Below, piece after piece: positions 45,213 to 55,800 of a stretch of 64,000 nt of DNA (position 1 is the first letter of the stretch; the number at the start of each line of letters is the position of its first letter). The position numbers and the translations under genes are program-made. The DNA comes from Herbaspirillum sp. RV1423 (GTDB lineage Bacteria; Pseudomonadota; Gammaproteobacteria; Burkholderiales; Burkholderiaceae_D). The notes under the pieces are model-generated. The model made no database searches, was not told the DNA's origin, and was given only the letters and a program-made list of their open reading frames with translations. The stretch lies in the NCBI RefSeq assembly GCF_000577615.1, contig NZ_CBXX010000009.1:62001-126000 (forward strand), read 5' to 3'.

Positions 45213-46124
45213 GTGCATCTGATTTGGCTGGAAGATTTCATCGAGCTGGCGCGCACGCGCAGTTTTTCGCGTGCGGCCGAGAACCGCTTTGTGACGCATC
45301 CGGCCTTCGGCCGGCGCATCAAGGCGCTGGAACAGTGGGTCGGCGCCGAACTCGTCGTGCGTTCGCACCCGGTGTCGCTGACGCCTGCAGGCCAGTTGTT
45401 CCTGGACGCGGCTTCCCATTCGGTGGATGTGTTGCATGCGGCCAGGGCGCAGTTGCAGGACAATGCCGGTCCCCGTGAACAAGTCTTGCGCGTGGCCACC
45501 GGCCGCACGCTGGCGCGGACGTTTTTGCCCGACTGGTATGAGAGCATCAATCGGCGTTTCGGGCCTTTCCCGGTATCCGTCAGCACCGGCGGCGCGCAGG
45601 ACGTGATCATGCGGCTGGCCGCCGGCGAGGCCGATTTGCTGCTGATCTATTCGAGCCCGACCACGCGTCTGCTGATCGATCCCCTGCGCTACGAATCGTT
45701 GACGCTGGCGCGCGAAGTCCTGTTGCCGGTCAGCGCCGCCGATAAAAAAGGCCGGCCGAAATTCAAGCTGTCGACCCTTGCCGGCGCCGCGGCGGCGACG
45801 CCGTGGCTGGGCTTTTCGCAATCGCTGACCTTGCGCGGCGTATTGGCCAAGCATCTGGCGGGGCTGTCGCGCAAGCCTGCGTTGCACATGGTCTACGAGG
45901 CCGACTCCTATGAGGCGATCCTGGAAATGGCGCGGCGCGGGACCGGCGTCGCATGGCTGCCGCAGCGCCTGCTGCAAGAGGATATTGCCGCGCGCCGCTT
46001 GCTGGTGATCGGCGACGCCGGGATGCGCGTGAACTTCGATATCTCGCTGTATCGCATGCGCGGCAACGGCAATCCTCTGGTCACCGCCATCTGGGACGGC
46101 GTGGTGTCGGACGCCGTCGACTGA
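45213..46124 (+). CDS. LysR-family transcriptional regulator
   Basis: 303 residues from GTG 45213, which has GAGGAG 7-10 bp upstream. N-terminal winged HTH: LIWLEDFIELARTRSFSRAAENRFVTHPAFGRRIKALEQWVGAELVVRSHPVSLTPAG (the second helix region VTHPAFGRRI is atypical of classic LysR). Effector domain to the C-terminus with YEAILEMARRGTGVAWLPQRLL. It lies upstream of, and in the same direction as, the MFS transporter and the aspartoacylase-like gene, so it probably regulates them. Confidence 0.88.
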   Translation: MHLIWLEDFIELARTRSFSRAAENRFVTHPAFGRRIKALEQWVGAELVVRSHPVSLTPAGQLFLDAASHSVDVLHAARAQLQDNAGPREQVLRVATGRTLARTFLPDWYESINRRFGPFPVSVSTGGAQDVIMRLAAGEADLLLIYSSPTTRLLIDPLRYESLTLAREVLLPVSAADKKGRPKFKLSTLAGAAAATPWLGFSQSLTLRGVLAKHLAGLSRKPALHMVYEADSYEAILEMARRGTGVAWLPQRLLQEDIAARRLLVIGDAGMRVNFDISLYRMRGNGNPLVTAIWDGVVSDAVD

Positions 46125-46356
46125 GCAGATTCCGCAGCCCGCGCAGCGGCGCTGAAAAAAGCACGAAGCTGTGCCGAAACGGCAATAAGCGAAAAATCGC
46201 GCTTACTATACTCCCCCTCTCAACAAGTCTCCGGAATGCCTTCCGTCATGCCGATGCGCACCGCAACCAGTGTGCCCCGGCCACGGCAACGATGGTTCCG
46301 GACATCAATACAATAACCGGCCTGCAGCGCCGGAACGAGAGAATGGGAGTCGCCGC

Positions 46357-47691
46357 ATGTCAGTCGAACCGGAATCGCAACACATACAACATCCCGCCGT
46401 ACAACGCCACGCGCAGGCAGTCAGGCGCAAGAGTCCCTGGAAAGAGATTTGCGCCGCCAGCATCGGCAACGCGCTGGAATTCTACGACCTGCTGATCTAC
46501 GGCTACTTTGCGGTGGTGATCGGCAAGCTGTTTTTCCCGACTCAGGACGAAACGACTTCGCTGCTGCTGAGCGTCGGCACCTTCGGCATCTCGTTCGTGA
46601 TCCGTCCGCTGGGCGCCATCGTGCTCGGTTCCTACGCCGACCGCGCCGGCCGCAAGGCGTCGCTGACGGCGTCGATTCTGATCATGATGGTCGGCACCGC
46701 GATGATCGCGTTCGCGCCGACGTACGCGCAGATCGGCATCGCTTCGCCGCTGATCATCATCGTTGCGCGTCTGCTGCAGGGCTTTTCGACCGGCGGCGAA
46801 TTCGGCGCGGCGACCGCTTTCATGGTGGAGCATGCCGACGCCAAGCGGCGCGGCTTCTTCGCCAGTTGGCAGTTGTCGACGCAAGGTCTGGCGACGGTGC
46901 TGGCTGCCGGCGTGAGCGCGCTGCTGAGCTTTAATCTGAGCGAGGCGCAACTCAACGACTGGGGCTGGCGCATCGCATTCTGCTTCGGCCTGCTGGTGGG
47001 GCCGGTGGGCATCTATATCCGCAGGCAGATCGACGAAACGCCGGAGTTCAAGCAAATCGCCCGCTCCACAGCGGAAAAATCGCCGCTGGCGACCGTGTTG
47101 GTGCGCGACCGCGTGAAGCTCTTGCTCGGCATCGGCGTGGTGGCCGGTGCGACCGCCTTCAACTACGTGCACAAACTGTACATGCCGACCTATGCGCTCA
47201 AGCAATTGCATATCCCGGCGACGTCGTCCTTCATTGGTGCATTGATCACCGGACTGGTGCTGATGCTGACTGCGCCGGTATTCGGCACCTTGTCGGATCG
47301 CTACGGCCGTTTCCGCGTGCTGACGATCGCCATGCTGGCCATCGGCCTGACTTCCTACCCCTTGTTCATGCTGCTGAACACCTGGCCGAACGTGACCACG
47401 CTGATTCTGGTGCAAGGCATTGTGGGCGTGCTGATCGCGGCCTGTCTGGGGCCGATCCCGGCGATGTTGTCGGATATTTTCCCGACGCAGACGCGCGGCA
47501 CGGGTCTTGCACTGAGTTATAACTTCTCGGTCACGCTGTTCGGCGGTTTCTCGCCGCTGATCGTAACCTGGATGATCGCGGCCACGGAGAACAAGATGGC
47601 GCCGAGCTTCTATGTCATGGCCACCGCGCTGATCAGCCTTGTCGCGGTCGTCGCGCTGGGGCGCAGGATGGGCCGCAACCAACAACCTTAA
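46357..47691 (+). CDS. MFS transporter, metabolite:H+ symporter (MHS) type
   Basis: 444 residues, 12 membrane segments. MHS signature features: SIGNALEFYDLLIYGYFAVVIGKLFFP at the N-terminus, GAIVLGSYADRAGRKASL loop 2-3 motif, and ARLLQGFSTGGEFGAA. Relatives include ProP, ShiA, KgtP and citrate carriers. ATG 46357 has GGGAG upstream; the frame before it carries no family similarity. It ends 15 bp before the aspartoacylase-like gene, so uptake of a carboxylate or amino-acid derivative followed by deacylation is suggested. Confidence 0.88.
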   Translation: MSVEPESQHIQHPAVQRHAQAVRRKSPWKEICAASIGNALEFYDLLIYGYFAVVIGKLFFPTQDETTSLLLSVGTFGISFVIRPLGAIVLGSYADRAGRKASLTASILIMMVGTAMIAFAPTYAQIGIASPLIIIVARLLQGFSTGGEFGAATAFMVEHADAKRRGFFASWQLSTQGLATVLAAGVSALLSFNLSEAQLNDWGWRIAFCFGLLVGPVGIYIRRQIDETPEFKQIARSTAEKSPLATVLVRDRVKLLLGIGVVAGATAFNYVHKLYMPTYALKQLHIPATSSFIGALITGLVLMLTAPVFGTLSDRYGRFRVLTIAMLAIGLTSYPLFMLLNTWPNVTTLILVQGIVGVLIAACLGPIPAMLSDIFPTQTRGTGLALSYNFSVTLFGGFSPLIVTWMIAATENKMAPSFYVMATALISLVAVVALGRRMGRNQQP

Positions 47692-47706
47692 GCTGGAGTC
47701 TTTTGC

Positions 47707-48690
47707 ATGAAAACCCTGGAACAAGTACGCGCACAATTGAAACACTATCCGGTCGAGGTGGCGTTTCCCGACATCGACAAATGGCGCGACGGCAACACCG
47801 GCGTCGACTACGTACACAGCATCGACAGCGGCGTCGCCGGACCGCACGTAATGATCCTGGCGCTGATGCACGGCAATGAAGTCAGCGGCGCCATCACCGT
47901 CGAGCGCCTGCTGCAGGCCGGTTTGCGTCCCCGGAAAGGGCGCGTCACGCTGGGCTTCGCCAACGTCGAGGCATATCGCCGTTTCGATGCGCGCGATCCC
48001 GACGCCAACCGTTTTGTCGATGAAGACATGAACCGCGTCTGGTCGCCGTCCCGGCTCGACGGCGCCGAGGACAGCGTCGAACTGCGCCGCGCGCGCCAGT
48101 TGCGTCCCGTCATCGACACGGTCGATTACATGCTCGACCTGCATTCCATGCATGAAGAGGCGCCGCCGCTGATCGTCAGCGGCCCGCTGGAAAAAGGCAT
48201 CCAGTTCGCTGCCGACGTCGGCGCGCCGGGACATGTGATCATCGACGTCGGCCATCCCAACGGCAAGCGCATGCGCGACTATGCCGGTTTCGGCGATCCG
48301 GCCAGCGCAAAGAATGCCCTGCTGATCGAGACCGGCCAGCATTTCTCCGCACGCAGCAAGGATGTGGCGATGGATTCGGCATGCCGTTTCATGATCGCCA
48401 CCGGCGTCATGCCGGAAAGCGACCTGCGCGCCCTGATGCTGCCGGGCGATCCGCCGACGCAGCAATTCTTCCGCGTCACCGAACCGGTGGTGGCGACTTC
48501 TTACGATTTTGAATTCGCCGACGACTACCGCGGCATGGAAATCATCGCCAAAGCCGGCACCGTCATCGCCCGCGAAGGCGAGCGCGAGTTCGTCACGCCT
48601 TACGACAACTGCGTCATCGTCATGCCGTCGCTGCGCCAGCTCGGTCCTGGTGTGACGGTGGTGCGACTGGGGTATGTCGTCGCGCGCTGA
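47707..48690 (+). CDS. Succinylglutamate desuccinylase/aspartoacylase-family hydrolase
   Basis: 327 residues. M14-like zinc hydrolase: His55 and Glu58 in LMHGNEVSG, His146 in MLDLHSMHEE, and the substrate-binding Asn109-Arg110 pair in DEDMNRVW. The catalytic Glu is probably in LLIETGQH near residue 222. Family members cleave N-acyl amino acids (N-acetylaspartate, N-succinylglutamate) to the amino acid plus acid. The substrate here is unknown, but coupling to the MHS transporter 15 bp upstream suggests that it acts on an imported compound. Confidence 0.85.
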   Translation: MKTLEQVRAQLKHYPVEVAFPDIDKWRDGNTGVDYVHSIDSGVAGPHVMILALMHGNEVSGAITVERLLQAGLRPRKGRVTLGFANVEAYRRFDARDPDANRFVDEDMNRVWSPSRLDGAEDSVELRRARQLRPVIDTVDYMLDLHSMHEEAPPLIVSGPLEKGIQFAADVGAPGHVIIDVGHPNGKRMRDYAGFGDPASAKNALLIETGQHFSARSKDVAMDSACRFMIATGVMPESDLRALMLPGDPPTQQFFRVTEPVVATSYDFEFADDYRGMEIIAKAGTVIAREGEREFVTPYDNCVIVMPSLRQLGPGVTVVRLGYVVAR

Positions 48691-48954
48691 GCGCCATCGG
48701 GAAAGGTCGCCGTCGATACGGTAAAATGCCGGGCGGGCGGATTTCTCTGCCTGTCTTCGGCGCAGGCCTTTCCTGCCTGACAATGCAATATTCCCACGAC
48801 TTCCCCGCTTTTTTGCGACGCCTTCTTTCCTGACGCGTTCATTCACAGTTTGTCGTCGATCGGCACTGCGCCGGCGCAGGTGTGGATATTGCATGCGCCG
48901 TTGCCGCCGCTGCCGACGTCTGTCGCTGCGGCTTCAGACTACGGACGGCAATCG

Positions 48955-50436
48955 ATGAAACTGAATTCCCTGCGCGACGCGTGGTTCGCGGACGCGCAAA
49001 AAAATATCCTGGCGGGCCTGACCTCATCGTTCGCGCTGGTGCCGGAGTGCATCGCCTTCGCCCTGGTGGCGCAGCTTAATCCGCTGATGGGTTTGTACGG
49101 CGCCTTCATCATCTGCACCGTCACCGCCTTGTTCGGCGGCCGGCCCGGCATGATTTCCGGCGCGGCCGGATCGATGGCGGTGGTGATCGTGGCGCTGGTG
49201 GTGCAACACGGCGCGCAATATTTCCTGCTCACGGTGATTCTGAGCGGACTCCTGATGTTGCTGTTCGGGGCGCTGCGGCTGGGCAAGCTGGTCCGCATGG
49301 TGCCGCATCCGGTGATGCTGGGTTTCGTCAACGGACTGGCGATCGTCATCGCCATGGCGCAACTTGAGCATTTCAAACAGGCCACGCCGACGGGCGCGCA
49401 TTGGCTGCAGGGAACGCCGTTGCTGATCATGGGGGCGCTGGTGGGCGTGACCATGCTGATCGTCTATCTGCTGCCGCGCGTGACGAAAGCGATACCGCCG
49501 GCGCTGGCGGCCATCGTCGGCGTCGGCATCGCCAGCCAGTTGCTGCATCTGCCCACGCGCACGCTGGGCGACATGGCGCATATCGCCGGCAACCTGCCGA
49601 TTTTCCATTTCCCCGACGTCCCGCTGACCATGGAAACCTTGCGCATCGTCGCGCCCTACGCCGTGCTGATGGCTGTCGTGGGTTTGCTGGAGACGCTGTT
49701 GACCTTCAACCTCACCGATGACATTACCGGGACGCGCGGCCAGCCCAATCGCGAATGCCTGGCGCTGGGCGCCGCCAACCTCGTGTCCGGCCTGTTCGGC
49801 GGCATGGGCGGTTGCGCCATGATCGGCCAGACCATGATCAATCTCGGTTCGGGAGGGCGCTCGCGGCTGTCGGGCGCGGTCAGCGGCGCAATGATCCTGC
49901 TGTTCATTCTGTTCCTGTCGCCGCTGATCGAGCGCATTCCACTGGCGGCGCTGGTGGGCGTGATGTTCGTGGTGGCGCAGCAGACCTTTGCCTGGGGATC
50001 GCTGCGCGTGCTGGGCAAGGTGCCGCGCAACGATGCGCTGATGATCGTGGCGGTCACGGTGATTACCGTGTTCACCGATCTCGCGGTGGCGGTGTTGTGC
50101 GGCATCGTGATCGCCGCCCTGAATTTCGCCTGGCAGCATGCACGCGAGATTCGCGCCGATGTCGAGGCATCAGCGAACGGCGAAAAAACCTACGTTCCGC
50201 ACGGCACCCTGTTTTTCGCTTCGGCCGCGCATTTCCAGGAATTGTTCGACCCGGCGCAGGACCCGCGTCGCATCGTCGTCGATTGCCGCCACCTGCACGT
50301 GGCCGACCATTCCGCGATCGCGGCGCTGGAAGCCTTGACGGAGCGCTACGCCAAGGCCGGCAAGCAATTGCAGTTGCTCCATTTGTCGAGTCGCTGCCGG
50401 CGCATGTTGCAACGCGCGGGCATGGCGTTCGAATGA
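48955..50436 (+). CDS. SulP-family anion transporter with STAS domain
   Basis: 493 residues. Membrane core ~15-380 with SulP features (AGLTSSFALVPECIAFALVAQLNPLMGLYGAF; FGGRPGMISGAAGSMAVVI; GQPNRECLALGAANLVSGLFGGMGGCAMIGQT). C-terminal STAS domain ~395-493 (GTLFFASAAHFQELFD; IVVDCRHLHVADHSAIAALEAL). Transports sulfate, bicarbonate or a dicarboxylate. ATG 48955 preferred; a TTG at 48850 in frame gives a non-conserved Pro-rich leader. The 264-bp upstream spacer has no gene. Confidence 0.88.
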   Translation: MKLNSLRDAWFADAQKNILAGLTSSFALVPECIAFALVAQLNPLMGLYGAFIICTVTALFGGRPGMISGAAGSMAVVIVALVVQHGAQYFLLTVILSGLLMLLFGALRLGKLVRMVPHPVMLGFVNGLAIVIAMAQLEHFKQATPTGAHWLQGTPLLIMGALVGVTMLIVYLLPRVTKAIPPALAAIVGVGIASQLLHLPTRTLGDMAHIAGNLPIFHFPDVPLTMETLRIVAPYAVLMAVVGLLETLLTFNLTDDITGTRGQPNRECLALGAANLVSGLFGGMGGCAMIGQTMINLGSGGRSRLSGAVSGAMILLFILFLSPLIERIPLAALVGVMFVVAQQTFAWGSLRVLGKVPRNDALMIVAVTVITVFTDLAVAVLCGIVIAALNFAWQHAREIRADVEASANGEKTYVPHGTLFFASAAHFQELFDPAQDPRRIVVDCRHLHVADHSAIAALEALTERYAKAGKQLQLLHLSSRCRRMLQRAGMAFE

Positions 50437-50511
50437 AAAAACGGCTCGCGCCGCTCGGTCCGTTCAGTGAAGCCTGACAACGTTCTTCCCTTGTTGCCCT
50501 CCTGCACCACT

Positions 50512-50592
50512 GTCGTCCTGACGTATGTCAGGACCCAGCGTCGTATCAGCCGTCTCCACGACACTGGGCCCCGGCGTTCGCCGGGACGACGG
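50512..50592. repeat. Dispersed double-hairpin intergenic repeat, copy E
   Basis: GTCGTCCTGACGTATGTCAGG, split around its loop, then CCCAGCGTCGTA; right half CACTGGGCCCCGGCG and CGCCGGGACGACGG. Same orientation as copies A and B but with a short middle. Lies between convergent sulP and DUF1993 genes. Confidence 0.8.
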
Positions 50593-50624
50593 CAATGGAC
50601 GGCGCGAGCCGTTTTTATTGCCGG

Positions 50625-51128
50625 CTAAAACCCCAGATAATCCAGCTTGCCGATCTTCACGCCCTTGTGGCGCAGGATGTCGTAGGCGGTCGTGACGTGG
50701 AACAGGAAGTTCGGCAGCGCGAACGTGAACAGGTAGGACTGGCCGGTGAGGCGGACTTCGCGGTCGCGCAGTTTCATGACGATTTCACGGTCTTCGCTGC
50801 CGTCGATCTGTTCCGGTTTCAGTTCTTCAAGGAAAGCGATGGTCTTGGCGATGCGCTCCTGCAATTGCGGGAAGGTGGTTTCTTCGTCCGCAAAACTCGG
50901 CGGCTGGACGGCGGCCAGGCGCGCCGCGCCGAACTTGGCGGCGTCGCTGGCGCGCTGGATTTGCGCGGTCAGCGGATACATGTCTTCGAACAGGCGGGCG
51001 GTGAGAATGCTCTCGGGATCGAGCTTGTCTTCCTCGATGTGGGCGACGGCCTTGTCGAGCAGTGCGGACAAGACATTCAACGAGCGGATGAATACCGGGA
51101 CGGATACCTGGTGCATGGAAAGCGACAT
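50625..51128 (-). CDS. DUF1993-family protein
   Basis: 167 residues from ATG 51128, preceded by CAGGAGATTT. Starts MSLSMHQVSVPVFIRSLNVLSALLDKAVAH, continues ARLFEDMYPLTAQIQRASDAAKFGAARLA, and ends FLFHVTTAYDILRHKGVKIGKLDYLGF. This is the DUF1993 four-helix-bundle pattern, related to the DinB-like fold. Single-gene unit; function unknown. Confidence 0.88.
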   Translation of the reverse strand: MSLSMHQVSVPVFIRSLNVLSALLDKAVAHIEEDKLDPESILTARLFEDMYPLTAQIQRASDAAKFGAARLAAVQPPSFADEETTFPQLQERIAKTIAFLEELKPEQIDGSEDREIVMKLRDREVRLTGQSYLFTFALPNFLFHVTTAYDILRHKGVKIGKLDYLGF

Positions 51129-51230
51129 GGAAATCTCCTGGGAGGGTGAGTTCGGTTGATCGTGCCTGCGCGTATGGTTGGCGGCTACGGCAATTGCATC
51201 ATAGCCAGAATACGCCGCAGTCACAGGGAA

Positions 51231-51275
51231 TAAAAAAAGCCGACCAGTTCGGCATGGGCAACCGCTCCGGTCGGC
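51231..51275 (-). terminator. Rho-independent terminator of the efflux operon
   Basis: On the minus strand GCCGACC pairs with GGTCGGC (51269-51275 with 51239-51245), followed by seven T residues (51232-51238). Lies 17 bp after the outer-membrane gene's stop. Confidence 0.85.
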
Positions 51276-51291
51276 AAGGGGACGAAACACA

Positions 51292-52869
51292 TTACATGGC
51301 TTTTGTATCGGCCTTGTCGGCAGCCTTGGTCATATCGTCGTTTTTTGCTTGCGTGTCGCTGGGTGCCATCGCTTGCGCCTGGTTGTGCCAGCCGCCGCCG
51401 AGCGCGCGGATCAGGTTGACGGTCGAGCGCGCGCGTTCGCCGTCGAGCTGGACCGCAGCGCGCTGTTGTTGCAGCACGGTGCGGTCGGCGTCGATCACGT
51501 CGAAGTAGCTGACCGAGCCTTCGCGGTATTGCACATGCGACAGCGTGGCGGCGCGGTTGGATGCCTGCACCGCATTGTCCTGCGCCTTGGTCTGGTCGCT
51601 CAGGATGCGCAGGCTGGCGAGGTTGTCTTCCACTTCGCGGAAGGCCGTGAGCACGGTCTGGCGATAGTTGGCGACGTCTTCTTCATACGCGGCGCGGGCG
51701 CGGTTGACGCCGGCTTCGCGGCGGCCGCCGTCGAAGATCGGCAAGGTCAGCGCGGTGCCGACCAGCGGGCCGAGCAGGAAGGTGCGGCTGGACCAGTTGA
51801 ACAGGTCGCCCAGTTTGGCCGACTCATAACCGAGACCGCCGGTCAGGTCGAGACGCGGGAACCAGGCCGAGCGCGCCACGCCGACGCGCGCATTGGCGGC
51901 AGCCATGGCGCGTTCGGCGGCGGCGATGTCGGGACGGCGCTCCAGCAGTTCCGACGGCAGGCCGGGCGGGATGCTGATCGCCAGGCGCGACAACGGTTGC
52001 GGCGTGAACGAGAACTCGGCCGGCGTCTTGCCCAGCAGGATCGCCAGCGCATGTTCCGCGTTGGCGCGCTGGCGCGCGATGCCGAAGGATTCCGATTGCG
52101 CCGATGCCAGTTCCGACTTGGCGCGGGCGACATCGACTTCGCTGATGTCGCCTTCATCGAAGCGGCGCTGGACCAGCTTCAGCGATTGCGCGCGCAGTTC
52201 GACGGTGCCGCTGTACAACTCTTGCTCGGCATCGAGTTCGCGCAGCAGGAAATACTGTTGCGCGACGTCGGCTTGCAGCGCCAGACGCACCGACTGGAAC
52301 AGCGCTTCGCTGCGCTGCGCGTCGGCGGTGGCGGCGTCGACCGTGGAGGCGACGCGGCCGAACAGGTCGGCTTCATACGACACGCCGAGCTGGGCGCGCC
52401 ACAAGGTGGTCGGCGAAGTGTTGGCGTCGGCCGGCAGGTTTTGCGAAGCGGGCGACTGGCGTTGGCGGGTCGCGCCGAAGCCGGCGTCGATTTGCGGGAA
52501 CAAACCGGAGCGGGCGTCCTGGCGCAGCGCGCGCGACTGGCTCAAGCGGGCTGCGGCGGCCTTCAGGTTCTGGTTGGCGTCGAGCGCCTGGGCTTCCAGA
52601 GCATTAAGGCCTGCATCGTTGAAGATTTTCCACCATTCGCCGCGCGCCAGTTCTTCCGCCGGTTGCGCGGTCTTCCAGTCGGATGCGGCCTTGGCGTCGG
52701 CGGCTTCCTTGAAGGCGACCGAGGTGTCGACGGCGGGGCGTTCGTAAGTCGGCGCCACCGAGCAGCCTGCCAGCACCAGCATTGCCGCCAGCAGGGCCGA
52801 ACCTATCCTGGCGGGCTTGAGCAGCTTGCCGCCCAGGCCTCCGAGGCTGTTGATTGTGCGTGTATTCAT
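51292..52869 (-). CDS. RND efflux outer-membrane lipoprotein (NodT/OprM family, OpcM/OprC-like)
   Basis: 525 residues. Lipoprotein signal with lipobox LAGC (AAMLVLAGCSVAPTYERP), then the two OEP repeats (ASDWKTAQPAEELARGEWWKIF; LGVSYEADLFGRVAS; SELLERRPDIAAAERAMAAANARVGVARSAWFPRLDLTG). Forms the TolC-like trimeric channel of the tripartite pump. The C-terminal ~30 residues are Lys/Asp/Ala-rich. Last gene of the llpE-MFP-RND-OMP operon, corresponding to opcM (Burkholderia cenocepacia) or oprC (B. pseudomallei). Confidence 0.9.
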   Translation of the reverse strand: MNTRTINSLGGLGGKLLKPARIGSALLAAMLVLAGCSVAPTYERPAVDTSVAFKEAADAKAASDWKTAQPAEELARGEWWKIFNDAGLNALEAQALDANQNLKAAAARLSQSRALRQDARSGLFPQIDAGFGATRQRQSPASQNLPADANTSPTTLWRAQLGVSYEADLFGRVASTVDAATADAQRSEALFQSVRLALQADVAQQYFLLRELDAEQELYSGTVELRAQSLKLVQRRFDEGDISEVDVARAKSELASAQSESFGIARQRANAEHALAILLGKTPAEFSFTPQPLSRLAISIPPGLPSELLERRPDIAAAERAMAAANARVGVARSAWFPRLDLTGGLGYESAKLGDLFNWSSRTFLLGPLVGTALTLPIFDGGRREAGVNRARAAYEEDVANYRQTVLTAFREVEDNLASLRILSDQTKAQDNAVQASNRAATLSHVQYREGSVSYFDVIDADRTVLQQQRAAVQLDGERARSTVNLIRALGGGWHNQAQAMAPSDTQAKNDDMTKAADKADTKAM

Positions 52870-52896
52870 TTTATTTTCCTTTGCTCATTGACCGGA

Positions 52897-55800
52897 TCAA
52901 CGGCCGTCGTGCGGATCGGCCGCAGCAACATGTGTTCCACTAGTCAGCGGCGCTTCGTGCTTGTGCGCGGTGTGCAGCTTCTTGCCGCCGCCGATGCTAC
53001 GCAGCAGCACATAGAACACCGGCGTCAGGAACAGACCGAACAGCGTCACGCCCAGCATGCCGAAGAACACCGCGATGCCCATCGCGTGGCGCATTTCCGA
53101 ACCGGCGCCGGTGGACGTCACCAGCGGCACCACGCCCATGATGAAAGCGATCGAAGTCATCAGGATCGGACGCAGGCGCAGGCGGCTGGCGTCGATGGCG
53201 GCGCGGATCACGGTGCTGCCTTGCAGTTCCAGTTCGCGGGCGAATTCGACGATCAGGATCGCGTTCTTCGCCGACAGGCCCACCAGCACCATCAGGCCGA
53301 TCTGGGTGAAGATGTTGTTGTCGCCCTTGGTCAGCCAGACGCCGGTCAGGGCCGCCAGGATGCTCATCGGCACGATCAGGATCACGGCCAGCGGCAGGGT
53401 CAGGCTTTCATACAGCGCAGCCAGCACCAGGAACACCAGCAGCACGCTGATCGGGAATACCCACACGCCGGCATTGCCTGCGAGGATCTTCTGATAGGTC
53501 AGGTCGGTCCATTCGAAGCGCACGCCGCGCGGCAGGGTGGCGGCGGCCACGCGTTCGGCGGCTTTCTCGGCTTGGTCCGACGAGTAGCCGGGGGCCGGGC
53601 CGCCGTTGATGTCGGCAGCGGTGAAGCCGTTGTAGCGCACCACCATTTCAGGTCCGAACGTCGGCTTGACCTTGACCACCGAAGACAGCGGCACCATCTC
53701 GCCGGCGGAATTGCGGGTCTTGAGCATGCCGATGTCGTCGGCCGTGGCGCGGAACGGCGCATCGGCCTGGGCACGCACCTGATACACGCGGCCGAAACGG
53801 TTGAAGTCGTTGACGTACAGCGAGCCCAGATAGATCTGCATGGTGTTGAACACATCGGTCACGGGAATGCCGAGCTGCTTGGCTTTCACGCGGTCGAGGT
53901 CGACGTCCAGTTGCGGCACGTTGATCTGGTAGCTGGAGAACATCGGACCGAGCGCAGGCTCCTTGGCGGCGGCCTTCATGAAGGCTTGCGCCGCGGCGTC
54001 GAGTTCGGCGTAGCCGACCGAGCCGTGGTCTTCGATCTGCATCTTGAAGCCGCCCAGCGTACCCAGGCCCATCACCGGCGGCGGCGGGAACACGGCGGTG
54101 AAGGCTTCCTTGATGCCGCCGAATTTCTTGTTGAGCGACATGGCGATGGCGTTGCCCGACAGTTCCTTGCTCTTGCGTTCCTCGAAGGGTTTCAGGCCCA
54201 CGAACACGATGCCGGCGGAAGAGCTGTTGGTGAAGCCGTTGATCGACAGGCCGGGGAAGGCGATGGCGCTGTCGACGCCGGGTTCCTTGAGCATGATGTC
54301 GCTCATCTTGCGCATCACGTCTTCGCTGCGGTCGATCGAGGCGCCGTTGGGCAACTGCGCGAAGGCCACCAGGTATTGCTTGTCCTGGCCCGGCACAAAG
54401 CCGCCCGGCACGATGTAGGCGATGCCGACGGTCGCGGCCAGCAGGATGGCGTACACGCCCATCACCGAAGCCTTGCGCGAAATCACGCCGGTCACGCCCT
54501 TGCCGTAGCCTTCCGAGGCGCGATTGAAGAAACGGTTGAAGCGGATGAAGAAACCGCCGAGGAAGCGATCCATCTGACGCGTCAGCCAGTCAGGTTTGGC
54601 GCCGTGGCCCTTGAGCAGCATCGCAGCCAGCGCCGGCGACAAGGTCAGCGAGTTGAACGCCGAGATCACGGTCGAGATCGCGATCGTCATTGCAAACTGC
54701 TTGTAGAACTGGCCGGTCAGGCCCGTCATGAAGGCCAGCGGCACGAACACCGCCACCAGCGTCAGCGCGATCGCGATGATCGGGCCGCTGACTTCCTGCA
54801 TGGCGCGATAGGTCGCTTCACGCGGCGACAGGCCGGCGGAAATGTTCCGTTCGACGTTTTCCACCACCACAATGGCATCGTCGACCACAATCCCGATGGC
54901 GAGCACCATGCCGAACAGCGACAGTGCGTTGATGGAATAACCGAAGCCCAGCATCAGGGAGAAGGTGCCGATGATCGACACCGGCACGGCCAGCAGCGGG
55001 ATGATCGATGCGCGCCAGGTTTGCAGGAAGATGATCACGACGATCACGACCAGCGCGATCGCTTCGAGCAGGGTGTGCACCACCGCTTCGATACTGGCGC
55101 GCACGAATTGGGTCGGGTCGTAGACGATGCGGTATTCCACCGATGCCGGGAAGTCCTTGGCCAGGTCCTTCATCGCCGCGCGCACCTGTGTCGAGACGTC
55201 CAGCGCATTGGCGCCAGGGGCCTGGAAGATCGGGATCGCTACCGCCGGCTTGTTGTCCAGCAGCGAGCGCAGGCCGTATTCGGAGGCGGCCAGCTCGACG
55301 CGGGCGACATCGCCCAGCTTGGTGACGGCGCCGTCCGGCGCGCTCTTCAAGATGATGTCGCGGAACTCTTCCTCGGTCTTCAGGCGGCCTTGCGCGTTGA
55401 CTGACAATTGCACCGGCACGTCGGGCGAACTTGGGGATGCGCCGATCACGCCGGCGGCCACCTGCACGTTTTGTTCGCGAATCGACTTGATCACATCGCT
55501 GGCGGTCAGGCCGCGTTGCGCCACCTTGTTCGGATCGAGCCAGACGCGCATGGCGAGTTGCCCGAGCCGAACAGGCCGACTTCGCCCACGCCCTGGATGC
55601 GCGCCAGACGGTCTTTCACGTTCAGCACGGCGTAGTTGCGCAGGTAGGTGGTGTCGTAGCGATTGTCGGGCGAGATCAGGTGGACCACCATGGTCAGCGT
55701 CGGCGAACTCTTGATGGTCGTCACGCCGAGGCGCTGCACGTCTTCAGGCAGGCGCGGCAGGGCTTGCGAAACGCGGTTCTGCACCAGTTGCTGGGCCTTG

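Noticed and set aside
46360-48894. 844-codon open frame on the minus strand
   Set aside because: Antisense to the MFS and aspartoacylase-like genes, whose motifs are clear on the plus strand.
51349-55404. 1351-codon open frame on the plus strand
   Set aside because: Antisense to the outer-membrane and RND pump genes; composition (GRRH/Q-rich) is that of a shadow frame, with no domain.
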